A stretch of 37,081 nucleotides of DNA from contig DANO01000033.1 of the NCBI GenBank assembly GCA_002497295.1, forward strand, positions 1-37,081, given 5' to 3'. The translations under genes and the position numbers were made by a program. How positions within the stretch are numbered: position 1 is the first letter of the stretch; each line of letters begins with the position of its first letter. This stretch comes from Euryarchaeota archaeon UBA171. GTDB lineage: Archaea > Thermoplasmatota > Poseidoniia > Poseidoniales > Thalassarchaeaceae. The notes below the pieces were generated by a model. That model had not been told where the DNA came from. It made no database searches and worked only from the letters and a program-made list of their open reading frames with translations. Positions 9,101 through 16,818 of this stretch are shown piece after piece.

Positions 9101-12100
9101 CAATTCGTATCTCGAGGTGAACCAGATCAGGGAACTCGAACGGATCCATAGCATGACCTCGGACGACGTCGAGAAGCGATCCCTCGCAATCATACATTCT
9201 GACGGCGAAGTAGAACTTCTTCGAGGAGCGTACATGGCGGAATCGGGCCTACCCTCAAAGTTCGGTTGGTTCGTCACAGACCAAGGTGAAATTGTCGGCG
9301 AGAGATTGGACAATGCAGAAGATGCCATGGCTCTGTTTAACGATACGAGAGGCTCTTCATCCCCATTCTCAAGCGTGCCGTCTCATTACCTCATAGGGGA
9401 TCACAGGTACACCGCTGATCTTGTCGAGGATTTCGATGACCTGTCCACAGGAATCCACCGAACGAATGCAAAACTGGCGGTCGGCAGGGCATTCATCACG
9501 CATGTCCTGGATTTAGACCAGATAGTCGACCTTCTCGGAGAGCTTTCCTCAATCGGATGGGACGTACAGACCTTCGAAGGTCGTATTGGCGAAACGGTAG
9601 AGAGGAACACGGAAGTACGCTATTTCGCAATTGATGACAGGCTCTACCCCCTTGGCGGACTCTTCTACGAGGACTACTCATATCATGGAGGGCAGACGAC
9701 AGGTATATTCTACGCGCCCACCACTCTCGCCGGCCTCGATCCGGAAGACTACATCTCCAGTAGTTACTTGACGAAGAGGGGTGATGGACCGATTATCCCG
9801 AGAACCTCTGGCGAGTATGAGCAGGAATACCTGGATGATATTGTCAGACAGCAGTCAGGGGCCATTACTGATCCGAATCAGATAATAGCTCTGGAAGATA
9901 TCGACTACATCCAGCAGCCTGCTTTCTTTGATACATTCCTTGCACGCATATACGTTGGATACGGGACATCTACTCTCGGATTGGATTCGGGAGCCTCTGG
10001 TCAACCCGGCCCAACATGGGCAAGGCCCGGCACCCCAGGCACACCTCTGAGCAACTCATACGCACTACCCGGCGCCATGATGAACCACTTCGTCATCGCC
10101 AACTACGAAGACGATGGAGCAGACTCTCCTGACGAAGACGGCAACGGGGTGCCTGATATCTACGAATGGAGCGACCCCCGAGTAGATCCCAGCCAGTATT
10201 ACAGCGCAATAGGCAGTGCAAACTCAAATGTCAAGATCGTCAAATATTACAGCGGAGCCACTCTTGAGGGTCAGGTCGTTCTCGAGTCAGGCGAACCTGT
10301 GCCCAATGCACGAATACTCATCGAGAGGGATGCATTCAGCGGAGAGGGGCAAGAAGATTCTGACCCTCGTACGTATTGGATACCTATCGTTTCCGAAGTC
10401 GCTGATGACGAAGGCCTATTCACAGCCACAGTTCCTGCTGGAAAGATACGGGTTTCTGCATTCTATGGCGCAGTAGACAACACAGCCGTCAGAGCACAGA
10501 TTCAATCTGGCGCATTTGAAATGCTATCTGACATTACAAGGGAGCAATCCGACTCCGAAGATCGCAACATTAACCCAATATCCGCAATCCTAGGAGGGGT
10601 TGCCGGAGCTACATACATCGGCGCATCTTCTCTGATGGTTACCGGAGAACAAGGTCATAGCGGGGGAGAGGCCCTCCTCTCGACTACAATCACCGTGCCG
10701 TCCGCAACTGCAACGGGACAGCTCCAGTGGACTGGCGAGCCCTCATTCAACGGGCAGCCAATTGCTGACGCGACAGTGATCCTCAAGCCATCTGATCCAG
10801 AAGCGACTCACCAAGGATATTCGATTTCAACTTCATCAGGATCAATAGGGGGAGACGGATTATACTTCCAAGGTGACGGGACAGCTATTTTCGATGGCCC
10901 TGGCTCCTTCGAGTCATCCCTGCCCGCTACGGCCGTCGAGTTTACAGGCAGTCTCAGCCAGACTTTGAGAAACAACCAGTCAGTGACTGGGACCGGAACT
11001 TTCGATGGAAAGGGATCCTTCGTTGGCGAACTAGATTACAACGACGCAGCGCCAGAATGTGAGCCAGATGGCCTAGTGGGCGGCATGACGGGTTCACTCA
11101 TGGAAGGAGATCAAATATGCATGTTAAACTCAACATCCTACCTGTTGAACGGTACATTCAACGGAACGGGCAAATTTGTTTCTGACGGCCAGTCCCTATT
11201 CATCAGACATTATTCCGATGCAACCTTCACTGCAGCAGGGAAATTCGATGTGAACACTGATGGCGATGGGCCATACGGCACGATCACAGGCGATGGGACA
11301 TTCCAGGGCGATGGAACGTTCAGCGGCCCAATGGTCAGCGAGGGAACATTCCACCTGTCTGGTGCAATACCTGGAGACTATGCGGTGGAAGTAATGCTCA
11401 ATTCCGGTCAGTCCATCCAGGTCGATACTCCCTTCACAATACCGCGCTCATCAACATCCGGAGCACGGGCGGTCGATGTCTCAGGAATTTTGCTGAATAT
11501 GTTAATCTCTGATGAGGACGGCTCTCCTTTTGAAGGAACAGTCACTCTTAGAGATGCAGAGGCTCCAGGTTCGTCACCATCTGACGCATGTTCCGAGTCA
11601 AATCTGGCACCATGCACCTTTGCGATAGGCGATGGCGGCACAGTGAACATCGGCCCAATCCCGTCGATTGCACATACAGTGTCCTATGATGCAGACTCGG
11701 ACGGATTTGATGACCTTGTAGTCGAGGTCCTCCCAGAAGAGGCAACATCGGGTGTACTTTCGATCGATGCTATTGTACCCGTCAAATACGATCTATCTCT
11801 TACAATTCTCTCCAGCGATGACGAGGATGTCCCAGGGCTAAATATTCAAATCACGAATCAGATAGATTCCAGCACCTATGATCTCACATACAGTGCCTCG
11901 ACATCGACATATGATGCCGAGGTACCTCCCGGCGAGTACACCCTCAACCATACTCTAGACAATACTCAGATATGGGAACGCTTCGATTTGCAGTCTGACA
12001 TGGACGAGACCTTCAGATTCAAGATCAGCTCTACCCTTTCAGGCACAGTTTTTGTTGCTGATGGCGATGATGAACCTCAACCAGAGGACTTTGTACAATA

Positions 12101-15100
12101 CGCACAGGTGGTCGCTAGATGGGCCGGATTCGAAACTAAGACTCTGACCGACGACGATGGAAATTACGAATTCACACTCCCTGTCGGCGAATCAGTAACT
12201 GTAACTGTAGTAGTTGGTTTGAACAACCTCGTAGATGGAGAGGTCGTAGAGGTCCTGCAGGATAACCCCGATCTCGATCTAGTCGCAAGGAAGGGATCAA
12301 CATACGAGGGCGTATTGACTGTCAACCGGCTCAATTACCTGTATACATCGAGCCTCCTGGGCTGGGAGCCCCTCTCCGTCATCGCGTCAAATGATACTAC
12401 TGATGTCACATGGGTATCAAAGGTGGACTCAACAGGACTCTTCGAAATAGCCCTGCCAGAAGGCGAGTGGTCGATTGAGGTCTTGGAATCCGATCACCCA
12501 TCCACGGCGGCATCTACTGCCCTTGGTGAGACGATTGAACTGACGATCAATCCTCAGAATGCAACTCTTGACTTGTTTGCATTCATTGACAACTCGAGAG
12601 ATGGGGCTAGGGACAACGGGACTGGCGTATCGGTCGAATTCAATATCGTAGCATTGACAAATGAGGGAATAGGGGTAAATCTGACCACTTCAGAAGAAGG
12701 CACTGGATCCGTTGACCTCGAACCGGGCTCATATAGGATAGATACCACTGTTCTGAATGCTGATCAGACTCTCTTCGGGACCAGAATTCTAACTGGGCAA
12801 ACCGCTTTCGACATCGGTCTGGATGGCTCCTCGGTAGAGCGAGAGATTGGGTTCGACCCAGAGGGGGTCGCCAACATAACAGTGCTGGACCAGACGCTAT
12901 CCCCGGTTTCCGAGATTGAAGTCCGATTCAGGAATATCGACAGACAAACCGGATTCATATCAACGCTCACCACGGATGAGAACGGCTCAATACTCGCATT
13001 GCTCCCTGCTGGAGCCACGATAATCGAAATAGAAGGCTACGAACCAGGCGATGGTTCTGTTCTAGGCGCTCGAATTGCTGTTGATGTATCCGCGGGAGAA
13101 CTAGCCGTTATCAGAACTATCGAGTTAACTGAGATGGCATGGGTCAATCTGACAATCACCGACGACCTGAATGTCAATGGTTCACAAGGGTTGAAGCTAA
13201 TCCTCGATTCAAATGATGGAATAGGAACCGTTCAGATGCCGATAACGAATGAATCAGGCAGTACCTCTGCGATGGTAGTGCCCGGCTCATGGAGTACCTC
13301 GTATGACGTTGAGAATCAAGGAGTCCGTTTGATAATTGAAGAGACTACGATAGGCGATGTCTCAGCAGGAGAAACGGTCGCTCTTAGCCTCAATGCCAAT
13401 AGGGAATCTAAACTCTCAGGCAAGGTATTCTGGGACTTCGACAAGGATGGGGTCGCAGATGTCGCTGAGGGCGTGGCGAATGCCTCTGTCAGCATCACAG
13501 GAAATGGTATCGATATCGAACTTGTAGCCGACGAAGATGGGCGATATTCCACCATGCTTCCATACAACTCCGACGTCACCATAAGCGTCCAGAAAGACGG
13601 ATTCTCCGATGCTACTCAGGATGCATCTGTGACGGGATTCCCCGTTGAGTCGGACATACAACTCACAGCCGGGACCGTAACCGCATCTGGGTCAGTGAAT
13701 TACCTTGGCGACACAATCAACCCCGATTGGTCGGATGATATTGAAATCATCTTGGTCCCCAAGGATGGATTCGCTGCCCCACAGGTAGCTGCAGTAAAGG
13801 GCGGCGAGGGCTCTTGGGACGGAACATGGTCCGTAGATCTAGAGCCTGGAAGATACGTCCTCCAAGTACGCGACACATCTCGAAATCTAGTCGCATTCAG
13901 CGAAATATTCGCGGATCTTGTCGATGGCGGCTCTGCAGATGTAGACTTAACACCGGGCGGATGGCTCTTGCTGTCCGGATCATGGCTCGACTACGACGGG
14001 AACCTCCACGGCCTCTCTACATCTGATCTAGATCTCGTTGGAGCCGATGTGGTTGATCAGGAATTGTCTTTGTTGGTATCATCCGGCCCATCATTGGATT
14101 GGAGAATGGACCTCCCAGGTGATGGCGATGTAAGGGTTCTAATGCCGGCAGGACCAATCTCGGTATCAGGCGAGTTCACCGTTGATCAGAAGGACAGAAT
14201 CATGGCATATGAGGCGGGTCAGTCGGTACTAGTGCCCTCATCAACTATATCCGACTCCATTGAGACTGCGCCTGTCGACCTTCGCTTCACAAGAATCTCA
14301 AACAGTTCGATGTCCGCAATGATGATCTCTTCTGATTCGGCAACTGTGGATGAGGAAGGAGTCCTCTACGCATTAACTGATGGCGGAGACGGATACGAAC
14401 CCATGACCGTTCAGATAGAGCTCGATTATGAGGGCCACGAATCATCCGACGTATTCACTCTGAACGCTATCGTCCCGGGCACCGATGGCCCTTCATGGAC
14501 AGTCGAGTTCGACAATGGGAGCGGAATATACTCCGAGACATCAACAGTCACACTTTCCATAGACGAGGATGAGACGTCGATCACTGCGAAGATAACCCCT
14601 CCAAATGCGTCTGTTGCACGGCACTTCCCTAATGCAAGAACCATCTCGATACAGGCATCAACTGACTCGGGCGTCTCTGAGAACGTACAGATCAAGGTAA
14701 ACGTCCCGAAGTCTTCAGGTTGGTCTCTCGCTACTCCTCTCGAGGAAATCTACGGAGTCAAACCAGGATCACAGACGCCTATTTCGCTTTCCTTCTCCAA
14801 TGATGGAAATGCAGACGACGTCTTCTCACTGTCCTTCGATGACGATGCACTTCCCGCGGGTTGGACAAGGACCGGCGTCCAAACCATCACAATGGGTGCC
14901 TTCGAAACTCAGGCCGCATCAATCGTGCTCAATGCGCCTTCCGATTCAGAGGGCCAATCATTCAGATTGATGATGTACGTTGTAGGCGATGACCAGACAG
15001 AGTACGAACCAGTGGAGATAGATGTAAGCGCGGAGTACCCCGACTTGAATATCGAAGAGAGCACCATATCATGGCTGAGCGGCGGAATCGATCCAGTCTT

Positions 15101-15506
15101 CGGATCAATGCAGACCGTAGTGCTCACAGTCGAGAATGATGGACTCGTGTCGGCTGAAGAGGTAATCGTCAGAGCAGACCATAAGACGTCGGCCACCACC
15201 GAATTCACAGGAATAAATGACACTGCAGTAATCACTATTCCTGCAGGAGGAGAGTCTACTGCGTACCTGGATCTGAATTTCACCAACCTAACACAAGGCG
15301 AAGCATGGATCGTCTTCTCCATCGAGTCAGTTGACGGGGAATCTTCCTCTGAGAAGCACGAGAAGAAGTACAACCTCCTGTCTCCGGCAGTTGAAGATGC
15401 GAGCAATGCGACTCAGGTACTCATGGTCGTCCTCATAATATTCCTCGGAGGTCTTCTGATCATGCTCACGAGGCGTCCGGGCCGGAAACCAAATGCCCCA
15501 TTCTGA
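6111..15506 (+). CDS. aglB: Oligosaccharyltransferase catalytic subunit (STT3/AglB) with giant C-terminal ectodomain
   Basis: STT3/AglB moves a lipid-linked oligosaccharide onto Asn in N-x-S/T sequons on the outer face of the membrane. The 3131-residue protein has a multi-TM N-terminal part (about 15-845). It includes the acidic loop GGSDPWYMKR (Asp381) and ADHDSF (497-499), matching the two DxD-type metal sites, then the acceptor-binding WWDYG motif at 935-939. Typical AglB proteins end within about 1000 residues. This one continues: an EF-hand-like DEDGNGVPD segment (about 1340), repeated carboxypeptidase-regulatory/CNA-B-like beta sandwiches from about 1380, a stretch of short F-x-G-x-G repeats (about 1580-1750), NEW3/CARDB-like domains (about 2870-3090), and a final TM (about 3102-3122) with a short basic tail. 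The ectodomain itself contains sequons. The frame is uninterrupted throughout, so a sequencing fusion is unlikely. The catalytic assignment is strong; the ectodomain's role is unknown. Confidence 0.93.
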   Translation: MEDKNDNTNVASLRGIFGGPVMLAAALLVFLVAAQVSGQNGWMDETILLALPVVAAFGSVVGRISSEHPSARGIDPSILVSSLIVVSLASTLMIPVVMSMTFLLVALGTHFMVSRGRPMEANFLAGAVIGLHVAILFASTSSLEDAISDDSTRSLLAARFSSMLIVMLFGSVYLALVFSRTIDRISNKGMMAELPFDPRNKMAHLSAIAVMASAIIPLIWLSSISDPVEYEEGAHLGPLWGLFSAAIALFVTFCRSERWNVLASVVALNWLIYTVGRLQDVGVSGFPNALSDSGSYSMILWLLITIWANVGFIMLASRGYIGPMAPLREPSEFRRWWQNHNYTILVGTALVAGLVVRVIWNVIPAMNASIIGEWDLSGGSDPWYMKRIIDYVAVERAHLVFDADRNYPVGGLNPRPPLFSWSLALGGILLSWLADMSLSEAVWWSVESQPAIWGALIVLPVAGMARRFHSPLAGIAAAWLIAFMPGHISHSTFGLADHDSFAMFFLTMGFYWWVRAMIDINQNRLFARTSWNPAYLIAGIRSMWANQRTVMLFATLAGISFATAGLAWKGFVYAPGIIFLAFSGVAILNLFRGRDTLPITSAMNQMLITSMLIPLPFYIWPGMNLLSDPSGMAPMIYMLGFTLGLGYVISAARDKPWLLVFSMTATLSGAVLVILYTLQAADLYAGWDILFTGGFYFSKNKVFSTIGEAQAPDRGILFASFGPIVAIAAIGYGLILMWRGGRKEDNASFLLGAWIVVASYMSWTAGRFIFNAGPPMAVVGAVGLTSMWVAANPSEFVKHWKKSGIGSPRARFNSTFSASRSRPGIPAVMMILLIVFSQHATYGIDSGIPRGDSASGDVDGAIQGIMPDVLRYEVLGFSVLNSNQYSPDERCTTGCWYLGTFGPGFNGGGWNMAYDWLANQDTESDFTERPAFLSWWDYGFQALSQGQHPTVADNFQSGIPVTGNTLLSHSQEDVLALLIMNSLRIGGVSDESNQEILNSYLEVNQIRELERIHSMTSDDVEKRSLAIIHSDGEVELLRGAYMAESGLPSKFGWFVTDQGEIVGERLDNAEDAMALFNDTRGSSSPFSSVPSHYLIGDHRYTADLVEDFDDLSTGIHRTNAKLAVGRAFITHVLDLDQIVDLLGELSSIGWDVQTFEGRIGETVERNTEVRYFAIDDRLYPLGGLFYEDYSYHGGQTTGIFYAPTTLAGLDPEDYISSSYLTKRGDGPIIPRTSGEYEQEYLDDIVRQQSGAITDPNQIIALEDIDYIQQPAFFDTFLARIYVGYGTSTLGLDSGASGQPGPTWARPGTPGTPLSNSYALPGAMMNHFVIANYEDDGADSPDEDGNGVPDIYEWSDPRVDPSQYYSAIGSANSNVKIVKYYSGATLEGQVVLESGEPVPNARILIERDAFSGEGQEDSDPRTYWIPIVSEVADDEGLFTATVPAGKIRVSAFYGAVDNTAVRAQIQSGAFEMLSDITREQSDSEDRNINPISAILGGVAGATYIGASSLMVTGEQGHSGGEALLSTTITVPSATATGQLQWTGEPSFNGQPIADATVILKPSDPEATHQGYSISTSSGSIGGDGLYFQGDGTAIFDGPGSFESSLPATAVEFTGSLSQTLRNNQSVTGTGTFDGKGSFVGELDYNDAAPECEPDGLVGGMTGSLMEGDQICMLNSTSYLLNGTFNGTGKFVSDGQSLFIRHYSDATFTAAGKFDVNTDGDGPYGTITGDGTFQGDGTFSGPMVSEGTFHLSGAIPGDYAVEVMLNSGQSIQVDTPFTIPRSSTSGARAVDVSGILLNMLISDEDGSPFEGTVTLRDAEAPGSSPSDACSESNLAPCTFAIGDGGTVNIGPIPSIAHTVSYDADSDGFDDLVVEVLPEEATSGVLSIDAIVPVKYDLSLTILSSDDEDVPGLNIQITNQIDSSTYDLTYSASTSTYDAEVPPGEYTLNHTLDNTQIWERFDLQSDMDETFRFKISSTLSGTVFVADGDDEPQPEDFVQYAQVVARWAGFETKTLTDDDGNYEFTLPVGESVTVTVVVGLNNLVDGEVVEVLQDNPDLDLVARKGSTYEGVLTVNRLNYLYTSSLLGWEPLSVIASNDTTDVTWVSKVDSTGLFEIALPEGEWSIEVLESDHPSTAASTALGETIELTINPQNATLDLFAFIDNSRDGARDNGTGVSVEFNIVALTNEGIGVNLTTSEEGTGSVDLEPGSYRIDTTVLNADQTLFGTRILTGQTAFDIGLDGSSVEREIGFDPEGVANITVLDQTLSPVSEIEVRFRNIDRQTGFISTLTTDENGSILALLPAGATIIEIEGYEPGDGSVLGARIAVDVSAGELAVIRTIELTEMAWVNLTITDDLNVNGSQGLKLILDSNDGIGTVQMPITNESGSTSAMVVPGSWSTSYDVENQGVRLIIEETTIGDVSAGETVALSLNANRESKLSGKVFWDFDKDGVADVAEGVANASVSITGNGIDIELVADEDGRYSTMLPYNSDVTISVQKDGFSDATQDASVTGFPVESDIQLTAGTVTASGSVNYLGDTINPDWSDDIEIILVPKDGFAAPQVAAVKGGEGSWDGTWSVDLEPGRYVLQVRDTSRNLVAFSEIFADLVDGGSADVDLTPGGWLLLSGSWLDYDGNLHGLSTSDLDLVGADVVDQELSLLVSSGPSLDWRMDLPGDGDVRVLMPAGPISVSGEFTVDQKDRIMAYEAGQSVLVPSSTISDSIETAPVDLRFTRISNSSMSAMMISSDSATVDEEGVLYALTDGGDGYEPMTVQIELDYEGHESSDVFTLNAIVPGTDGPSWTVEFDNGSGIYSETSTVTLSIDEDETSITAKITPPNASVARHFPNARTISIQASTDSGVSENVQIKVNVPKSSGWSLATPLEEIYGVKPGSQTPISLSFSNDGNADDVFSLSFDDDALPAGWTRTGVQTITMGAFETQAASIVLNAPSDSEGQSFRLMMYVVGDDQTEYEPVEIDVSAEYPDLNIEESTISWLSGGIDPVFGSMQTVVLTVENDGLVSAEEVIVRADHKTSATTEFTGINDTAVITIPAGGESTAYLDLNFTNLTQGEAWIVFSIESVDGESSSEKHEKKYNLLSPAVEDASNATQVLMVVLIIFLGGLLIMLTRRPGRKPNAPF

Positions 15507-15509
15507 AAG

Positions 15510-15516
15510 CATATAC
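15510..15516 (+). promoter_or_regulatory. TATA-like box and purine-rich stretch upstream of the subtilase gene
   Basis: CATATAC overlaps the region just after the aglB stop and is centred about 23 bp before the ATG at 15536. The purine-rich GGGGAGGG that follows (15517-15524) could instead act as a ribosome-binding site if the gene is read through from aglB. Both readings are possible. Confidence 0.3.
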
Positions 15517-15535
15517 GGGGAGGGTGTGACCGGCA

Positions 15536-16768
15536 ATGCCCCTAGACGGCGTCGAACTGATGCCCGAGCCTGAGGACTCTGCGATATTCACAGCAGTCGA
15601 CCCCGATGCCAAGGGCTATTCTGGCGATGCATATGGCGTATCCGATGAGGCTGCAAAGAAGTTGCGCAGACCAACCACTTCGTTCCAGCCATTCATATGG
15701 CCCTATGGGGCAGTCGGAGCCTCTGCGAGCATCATCATCATGATCCTCATGTGGCCGATGATCCAACCGCTCATAACAGCGTATCTCCCCGCTTCTGGAT
15801 GGGCTTACGAATCCTCTGGGGTCGATGAACTTCGAGATGAAGGCCTTGATGGATCAGGAATCAAGGTATGCATAGTGGACACCGGAATCGATCCAAATCA
15901 TCCTGATTTCAAAGATATGAATCTGATGGGCTTTCGGGATTTTTATTCGTTTGATCATGGTACAGTGAGGGATGTGAGCCAATCCAACCACGGAACTGCC
16001 ATGGCCGGCTTACTGGTTGCCAAAGGATCGGGGCCAATGAGGGGCATGGCCCCCAATGTCGAGTTGAGCGTAGCAGTAGGTCTCGGCCCCGAAGGAACAA
16101 CAGGCAACAGTATGAGGGTTGCAGACGCAATCCAATGGTGCAGGGTATCCCAACAGGTGAATATCATCAGCCTCTCCCTGGGCGGTCCCTTCGAGGCAAC
16201 CTCGCAAATTGCATCGAGATCTGTAGCGGGAGCGGTCGAAGACGCATTAGATGCCGGCATATTCGTCGTTGCAGCAGCTGGAAATGCCGGCCCCGATAAC
16301 TCAGACGTATCCACGCCCGCTAATGTCGATCGTGTGATTAGTGTTGGCGCATATGATAGATTCTTGACGCCATGGTCGAATAGCTCAGTAGGATCTCAGA
16401 TCGACCCTTATTCAGATACAACAAGGGCTTGGCCGAATCAGAAACCCGAGATACTCGCCCCAGGGTCGTATATTCTTTCAACGGTATCAAGCGATAAATC
16501 CCCCCCATACGCATATTCCACTGGTACGAGTGATGCGACCTTGTTTGTGACTGGCTCTCTGGCCCTAATTCTCCAAGATCTATCGCAGCGTAATATAGTG
16601 GACATCTCCTCACTCAATGACAACAGAATCGACATTGTCAAGCAAGCTCTCGCGGAGAGCGCAAAGCCCATGGGCGGACAAATCGGGCACGATGTAAGAT
16701 CAGGTTACGGCATGTTAGATGCAGTTGAGTGGCGTGATCGGGTAGAGTCTTCAGCCGACCAATGGTAG
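15536..16768 (+). CDS. Membrane-anchored subtilisin-like serine protease (S8 family)
   Basis: Protein of 410 residues with a clear peptidase S8 domain. The triad is Asp115 (VDTGID), His152 (NHGTAMAG) and Ser332 (GTSDA), with oxyanion Asn250 (AAGNAG). The usual GTSMA around the serine is GTSDA here. An acidic hydrophilic N-terminus (1-52) precedes one hydrophobic segment (about 56-83), and the catalytic domain starts almost at once. I see no signal peptide and no room for the inhibitory propeptide that most secreted subtilases carry. This suggests a type II membrane protease facing outwards. It begins 29 bp after the oligosaccharyltransferase gene and its end overlaps the longest frame of the next gene, so it may process surface proteins made by the neighbours. 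That link is inferred from position. Confidence 0.93.
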   Translation: MPLDGVELMPEPEDSAIFTAVDPDAKGYSGDAYGVSDEAAKKLRRPTTSFQPFIWPYGAVGASASIIIMILMWPMIQPLITAYLPASGWAYESSGVDELRDEGLDGSGIKVCIVDTGIDPNHPDFKDMNLMGFRDFYSFDHGTVRDVSQSNHGTAMAGLLVAKGSGPMRGMAPNVELSVAVGLGPEGTTGNSMRVADAIQWCRVSQQVNIISLSLGGPFEATSQIASRSVAGAVEDALDAGIFVVAAAGNAGPDNSDVSTPANVDRVISVGAYDRFLTPWSNSSVGSQIDPYSDTTRAWPNQKPEILAPGSYILSTVSSDKSPPYAYSTGTSDATLFVTGSLALILQDLSQRNIVDISSLNDNRIDIVKQALAESAKPMGGQIGHDVRSGYGMLDAVEWRDRVESSADQW

Positions 16769-16787
16769 CTCCTTTCCGTGGCTTTAG

Positions 16788-16817
16788 GCATAAACTTGGC
16801 ACACTTCGTCTTATATC
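16788..16817 (+). promoter_or_regulatory. Two tandem TATA-like boxes before the beta-helix protein gene
   Basis: GCATAAAC (16788-16795) is centred about 27 bp before the in-frame ATG at 16819. CTTATATC (16810-16817) is centred about 26 bp before the in-frame ATG at 16840. Either would give a leaderless transcript starting at its own ATG, so the true start is ambiguous and both may be used. Confidence 0.35.
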
Positions 16818-16818
16818 C

